Part shown: piece after piece, positions 59,888 to 64,000 of the stretch | How positions within the stretch are numbered: position 1 is the first letter of the stretch | How the letters are laid out: each line of letters begins with the position of its first letter | Source: Micromonosporaceae bacterium KJ-029 | GTDB taxonomy: Bacteria > Actinomycetota > Actinomycetes > Mycobacteriales > Micromonosporaceae | Assembly (NCBI GenBank): GCA_005402585.1 | Contig: BIFP01000052.1 | Location: 124,001 to 188,000 of the forward strand | DNA: 64,000 bases | Direction of reading: 5' to 3' | Notes under the pieces: model-generated | Told to the model about the DNA's origin: nothing | Seen by the model: only the letters and a program-made list of their open reading frames with translations | Database searches by the model: none | Program-made: the position numbers and the translations under genes

Positions 59888-61840
59888 TCAGCGGGACAGG
59901 GCGCGCAGGAATCGTTCAGCGATCGGCACCGCGGTGCCGCTGCCGGAGCCGCCCTTCTCGACGAAGACCGCGAACGCCACGTCGCCCTGCCAGCCGACGA
60001 ACCAGGCGTGCGTGTTCTTCGGGTTGTCGTCGTACTCGGCGGTGCCGGTCTTGCCGTGTACCGGCTCGCCTGGAACGTCCTTCAACGCGGTCCCGGTGCC
60101 GCTGGTGACGACCTCGCGCATCATCGCCCGGACCGCCGCCACCGCCTCGGGCTTCAGCTCCGGACCCGGCTCGGCCGCCCCCTCTGGGGCGGGGTCGAGG
60201 ACCAGCTTCGGCGGGGTGAAGCCGCCCTTGGCCACCGCTGCGGTCGCCGCTGCCATCGCCAGTGGGCTGACCAGGGTCGTACCCTGGCCGATCGCGGCGG
60301 CCGCCTGCTCGGTGGCGCCGCCGTTGGCCGAGACCTGTCCGGTGAACGCGTCCAGGCCCACCTCCCACTTGCCCTCCAGGCCGAGGGTGCGGCCGGTGGC
60401 GGCGAGACCGTCGGCGCCGAGTTGCGGAGCGAGGGCCGCGAAGGCGGTGTTGCAGGACTTGGCGAAGTCGGTGCGGAACGGCACCTTGCCGAGGGCGAAG
60501 TCGTTGGAGTTCTTGAACGACCGCCCGTCCACGGTGAACGTCTTGGGGCAGTCGACGGTGGTGTCCGGGGTCACCGCGTCGCGTTCCAGCAGCCCGAGCG
60601 CGCTGACCATCTTGAACGTGGAGCCGGGCGGTACCTGCGCGGTGAAGGCCAGGTTCTCCCCGGCGGCGCCGGGGCCGTTTGCGGCGGCGAGCACGGCGCC
60701 GTCGCTGATGCGTACGGCCACCAGGGCGGAGCGTCGACGCTCGCCGCGCAGCGCCTGGTCGGCTGCGTTCTGGGTGGCCACGTCGAGGGTGGTCTTTACC
60801 GGCTCGCCGGGCTGCGGCTCGCGCCGGAACAACACGGTGTCGGTGGGCTCAAGCGTCCCGTCGGGGCCCGGCCGCTTGATGATCACGGAGAGCCCCGGTA
60901 CGCCGCCCAGCCGCTCGTCCCACCGGCCCTGCAATCCGCCGTGGCCGACCATGTCACCGGGGAAGTAGCGGTCGGGGAACTTCTCCAGATCGTCGGCCTG
61001 CGCCGGGTCGACCGTGCCGAGCACCGCCCGGGCGAACTCGCGGGTGGGGGCGAGTTGCAGCTTGTCGGTGGGGAACTTCGTCCCCGGCAGGTCGTAGATG
61101 CGTGACTTGATCTGCCGGTACGCCTCGTCGCGCAGAGTGACCACCTCGACGAACGCGTCCGGTTTCGCCTCTTCGAGCCGCTTGGGCAGGTCGGACAGGT
61201 CGACCGGCGGGGTGATCGCCGGCCGGATCGCGCGGAACGCGGCGTCCAGTTCGCGGATCATCGCCTGGACGTCGGTCACCTCGCTGGGCTGCAGTCCCAC
61301 CCTGACCACCGGGCGTGGCGTTATGAGCGGCTTGCCGGCACCGTCGAGCACCCCGGCCCGTTGTGCGGTGTTCCGCCGCAGCCCGAGCCGGTCCCCTCGG
61401 GTGAGCTGTTCGTGTACGACCTGCGGCTCCCAGATCACCTGCCACGCGTCGTCCCGGCCCTGGGTGAGCCGGACCTGCCGGTCGTATGTCCAATTCGTCT
61501 CGCCCGGCAACGCCCACTCGACCCGGATGGTGGCCGTCGCGGCGTTGTGGACCACCTCGGGGTCACCGCGCAGGCTCAGCGCCGGTGGGGTGCCGGCCAG
61601 TTCGCCGGAGAGTTCCTTGATCTCCTGCGCGACGGCGTCGGCCGCGATCTTCGCGCCGGTCGGGTCGACGAAGCCGACCGCCTGCAGGTTGCCGGAGCGC
61701 CAACCCTCCAGGAAGGCGTCCACGCTGCGTTGCGGCCCGTCCTCGCCGGAGCAGGCGACCAGGGTGGTCGAGGCGATCAGGCAGGCGGCGACGGCGGCGA
61801 GTCGTGACTTTGTGCGACGAATTCGTTGCGGGTGGCGCAT
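59888..61840 (-). CDS. Class B penicillin-binding protein (lipoprotein-like, MecA-type N domain)
   Basis: A 650-residue transpeptidase. A lipobox (STTLVAC, cysteine about 30) suggests lipid anchoring to the membrane. The region 35-155 resembles the MecA N-terminal NTF2-like domain, followed by a dimerisation region and the transpeptidase domain with SxxK in PGSTFKMV, SxN in AKSCNTAF and KTG in GKTGTAEY. There is no glycosyltransferase part. Such proteins synthesise peptide cross-links; a role in division or in tolerance to beta-lactams is inference. The gene is convergent with the ureohydrolase. Confidence 0.9.
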   Translation of the reverse strand: MRHPQRIRRTKSRLAAVAACLIASTTLVACSGEDGPQRSVDAFLEGWRSGNLQAVGFVDPTGAKIAADAVAQEIKELSGELAGTPPALSLRGDPEVVHNAATATIRVEWALPGETNWTYDRQVRLTQGRDDAWQVIWEPQVVHEQLTRGDRLGLRRNTAQRAGVLDGAGKPLITPRPVVRVGLQPSEVTDVQAMIRELDAAFRAIRPAITPPVDLSDLPKRLEEAKPDAFVEVVTLRDEAYRQIKSRIYDLPGTKFPTDKLQLAPTREFARAVLGTVDPAQADDLEKFPDRYFPGDMVGHGGLQGRWDERLGGVPGLSVIIKRPGPDGTLEPTDTVLFRREPQPGEPVKTTLDVATQNAADQALRGERRRSALVAVRISDGAVLAAANGPGAAGENLAFTAQVPPGSTFKMVSALGLLERDAVTPDTTVDCPKTFTVDGRSFKNSNDFALGKVPFRTDFAKSCNTAFAALAPQLGADGLAATGRTLGLEGKWEVGLDAFTGQVSANGGATEQAAAAIGQGTTLVSPLAMAAATAAVAKGGFTPPKLVLDPAPEGAAEPGPELKPEAVAAVRAMMREVVTSGTGTALKDVPGEPVHGKTGTAEYDDNPKNTHAWFVGWQGDVAFAVFVEKGGSGSGTAVPIAERFLRALSR

Positions 61841-62129
61841 AGGGGTGTCTTCCTCCTGGTCGGGCTGCCCTGCACGCTAGTACGCCGACGCACCCGGGTT
61901 TGCCCCTCCCGTGCCCGGTCGGAGCCAAAGACCGTGCCGTGACCAGGTGATGAACAACTTCAGGCGGGGTAATCGGGATCCGGCCGAACCTCGTACCGCA
62001 ACGGGTGAAAGGACGATCTCCCGATCCGGAAGTCCGGCCGGTGGTCCGCCGACGGAGGGACCGATCGGTCGGCCTAGGCTTGGCGGCGAGAGTGACCCAC
62101 AACGCTGTGGGTCGAGGGGAGTGGCACCG
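61841..62129. promoter_or_regulatory. Divergent promoter region of PBP and glutamate dehydrogenase
   Basis: 289 bases without a gene. TAGGCT at 62075-62080 is a likely -10 box for the glutamate dehydrogenase transcript, which would then carry a 7-bp hairpin ACCCACA/TGTGGGT (62095-62112) before its ribosome binding site GAGGGGAG. The PBP promoter was not resolved. Confidence 0.5.
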
Positions 62130-64000
62130 ATGGACCGGCGTCCGGCGATCAAACCGGGACCCGACCTCCGGCAGGCTGACACCAGCCGGGACGACAGCTT
62201 CGATTCGGCGACCGACGGAGACGGCTTGGGCCGACTCGACACAGGAGTGACCGGGATGACCGGTTCGAGTATCGACACCCTCTACGACCTGGGTCTGCCG
62301 CCGGAGGCGCTGGCGGACGACGTGGAGGACGCCGAACTCGACGAGCCGGTACCGAACGCAGAGCGGCTCGTGGCGCAGGCGGTCGCACTGGCCGGCGACG
62401 ACCACGACGCGGCGACCCTGGTGGGCCGGTTCTGGCGGTTCGCGCCGGACGAGGAGCTGATCGGGTTCACCGCCGAGGAGATGCTCGACGCCGCCCGCGC
62501 TCACCGGGAGCTGGCCAAGCAGCGGGTGCCCGGCGAGTTGAAGTTGCGGATCCACTCACCCGACGCGGAGCAGCACCACAGCGTCGTCGAGATCGTCACC
62601 GACGACATGCCGTTCCTGGTCGACTCGGTGACCGCCCTGCTCAACACCCACCACCTGGACGTCCACCTGCTGGTCCACCCGCTGGTCGTGGTGCGCCGGG
62701 AGCCGCTCGGCCGGCTGGTCGAGGTGGCGGCCGACGTCGAGCCGGACGACGCGATCGACGGCGACCTGGTCGAGAGCTGGATGCGGATCGAGATCGATCC
62801 GGTCCGCGACCCGGAGGAGCGGGACAAGCTGCGCCGGGAGTTGCAGCGGGTGCTCACCGACGTGCGGGAAGCCGTCGAGGACTGGCCGAAGATGCGCCAG
62901 CGGGCCCTCTCGCTCGCCGACGATCTGGCCGCCGCGCGTACCAGCGACAACCGGCCGCCGGTGCCCGAGAAGGACATCACCGACTCGGTGGAGCTGCTGC
63001 GCTGGCTCGCGCACGACCACTTCACCTTCCTCGGCTACCGGGAGTACCGGCTGGTGCCGGACTCGTCCGAGGGCGGGCCGGCGCTGGAGGCGGTGCTCGG
63101 CACCGGGCTGGGCATCCTGCGGTCCGATTCGCCGGAGGCCCGCGCGCTGTCGTCGATGACGCCGGAGGCGCACGAGAAGGTCACCGAGAAGCGCCTTTTG
63201 ATCATCACGAAGGCGAACTCGCGGGCCACGGTGCACCGCTCGGCGTACCTGGACTACATCGGTTTCAAGATCTTCGACGAGAACGGTGAGGTGGTGGGCG
63301 AGCGGCGGTTCCTCGGCCTTTTCTCCACCGCCGCGTACCGCACCAGCGTGCAGGAGCTGCCGGTGGTCCGGCGCAAGGTCGCCGAGGTGCTGGACCGCTC
63401 CGGGCTCAGCCTGCGCAGCCACTCGGGCAAGGATCTGCTCCAGATCCTGGAGACCTACCCGCGCGACGAGCTGTTCCAGATCAAGACCGACGACCTCTAC
63501 CACGCGGTGATCGGCGTACTGCGGATGGCCGGTCGCCGGCAGTTGCGGGTCTTCCTGCGCCGGGACGCGTACGGGCGGTTCATCTCCTGCCTGATCTACC
63601 TGCCCCGGGACCGGTTCACCACCCAGAACCGGCTGCGCATGCAGGACATCCTGCTGCGCGAGCTGAACGGCGTCGGGGTCGACTACACCACCCGGGTCAC
63701 CGAGTCGATGCTGGCCCGGGTGCACTTCATCGTCCGTACCGACCCGACCAGCCCGCCCGGGGACATCGACGCCGATCTGCTCGCCGAGGAGCTGGCCGAC
63801 GCCACCCGGCTGTGGGACGACGACTACCGGCTGGTGCTGGAGCGCAAGCTCGGCGACGAGCAGGCCAAACACCTGTTCGGCCGGTACGCCGACGCGTTCC
63901 CGGAGGGCTACAAGGACGGGCACACGCCGTACGAGGCGATGAAGGACCTGGCCAAGCTGGAGCTGCTGGAGGAGCCCGGCCAGCTGGAGATGCACCTGTT
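62130..64000 (+). CDS. NAD-specific glutamate dehydrogenase, large (about 180 kDa) type, 3' end outside window
   Basis: The first 623 residues of a large NAD-dependent glutamate dehydrogenase, which oxidises glutamate to 2-oxoglutarate and ammonia. The N-terminal ACT-like regulatory domain is recognised by SVVEIVTDDMPFLVDSVTALL and HPLVVVRREPLGRLVEV; further blocks are LLRWLAHDHFTFLGYREY, FQIKTDDLYHAVIGVL and RQLRVFLRRDAYGRF. The catalytic domain lies beyond the window. Full-length members have 1,600 to 1,700 residues. ATG at 62130 has GGAG 8 nt upstream and is the first start in the probable mRNA; ATG at 62256 (with AGGAG) is an alternative. Confidence 0.9.
   Translation, partial: MDRRPAIKPGPDLRQADTSRDDSFDSATDGDGLGRLDTGVTGMTGSSIDTLYDLGLPPEALADDVEDAELDEPVPNAERLVAQAVALAGDDHDAATLVGRFWRFAPDEELIGFTAEEMLDAARAHRELAKQRVPGELKLRIHSPDAEQHHSVVEIVTDDMPFLVDSVTALLNTHHLDVHLLVHPLVVVRREPLGRLVEVAADVEPDDAIDGDLVESWMRIEIDPVRDPEERDKLRRELQRVLTDVREAVEDWPKMRQRALSLADDLAAARTSDNRPPVPEKDITDSVELLRWLAHDHFTFLGYREYRLVPDSSEGGPALEAVLGTGLGILRSDSPEARALSSMTPEAHEKVTEKRLLIITKANSRATVHRSAYLDYIGFKIFDENGEVVGERRFLGLFSTAAYRTSVQELPVVRRKVAEVLDRSGLSLRSHSGKDLLQILETYPRDELFQIKTDDLYHAVIGVLRMAGRRQLRVFLRRDAYGRFISCLIYLPRDRFTTQNRLRMQDILLRELNGVGVDYTTRVTESMLARVHFIVRTDPTSPPGDIDADLLAEELADATRLWDDDYRLVLERKLGDEQAKHLFGRYADAFPEGYKDGHTPYEAMKDLAKLELLEEPGQLEMHL

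Overview
The sequence is very GC-rich, with GTG, TTG and leaderless-looking starts and gene neighbourhoods typical of filamentous actinomycetes. Gene order (thrB-rho-rpmE-prfA-prmC-tsaC-LMW phosphatase-glyA-atp, and scy/filP-like genes beside mce-thiolase-meaB-icmA), XRE/DUF397 pairs and several intergenic repeat families point to the Micromonosporaceae (Micromonospora or Salinispora-like). This is inferred from gene content and recalled synteny; no 16S gene is present. The window looks chromosomal and core. I see no transposase, phage, CRISPR, tRNA or rRNA.

Layout. 1-9.3 kb: homoserine kinase tail, rho, a P-loop kinase, rpmE, prfA, a GGDEF cyclase, prmC, tsaC and a low-molecular-weight phosphatase. 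9.4-15.1 kb: class A PBP, a fused NAD-epimerase, glyA and two small membrane proteins. 15.2-23.5 kb: atpBEFHAGD, a terminator, an LCP cell-wall ligase gene, then a short atpC. 23.5-27.8 kb: DUF2550 protein, a secreted lysozyme-like protein between two inverted hairpin elements, a VOC protein, a cobalamin adenosyltransferase and murA. 27.9-41.2 kb: 3-hydroxybutyryl-CoA dehydrogenase, an ABC exporter, ethylmalonyl-CoA mutase, polysaccharide deacetylase, a MITE, nucS, an aldehyde dehydrogenase, FHA protein, hydrolase, and a double 3-hydroxyacyl-CoA dehydrogenase. 41.4-46.6 kb: a small Zn-finger-like protein, hydrolase, AI-2E permease, and a divergent XRE/DUF397 and two-small-gene cassette. 46.6-50.5 kb: two large coiled-coil (Scy/FilP-like) polarity proteins. 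50.8-57.5 kb: ccr, mce, thiolase, meaB, an Asp23-family protein and icmA. 57.6-64 kb: thioredoxin-TPR protein, ureohydrolase, class B PBP and the start of a large NAD-glutamate dehydrogenase.

Metabolic theme. Scattered over 30 kb are the genes to make acetoacetyl-CoA, 3-hydroxybutyryl-CoA, crotonyl-CoA-derived ethylmalonyl-CoA, methylsuccinyl-CoA, and to interconvert butyryl- and isobutyryl-CoA: thiolase, hbd, ccr, mce, ecm, icmA, with meaB and an adenosyltransferase for the B12 mutases. The most interesting regulatory signal is that promoters of these genes share short motifs. A CCTTA-N-C-NNN-CGTTC motif lies before hbd, the double dehydrogenase, mce/thiolase and icmA. An identical 12-mer TACTGAACGGTA lies at the ecm and ccr promoters. 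No candidate regulator gene is present in the window.

Repeat theme. At least five repeat families are visible. They are exact 56-bp GGGCCC-rich units (five copies, four starting 2 nt after a TGA stop), a TCTTGGACAGTT hairpin family, a hairpin family with a conserved 26-nt loop and changing outer stem, a 162-bp MITE with TCA duplication, and a 37-nt element found once in-frame inside an ABC ATPase and once as a uORF before the ureohydrolase.
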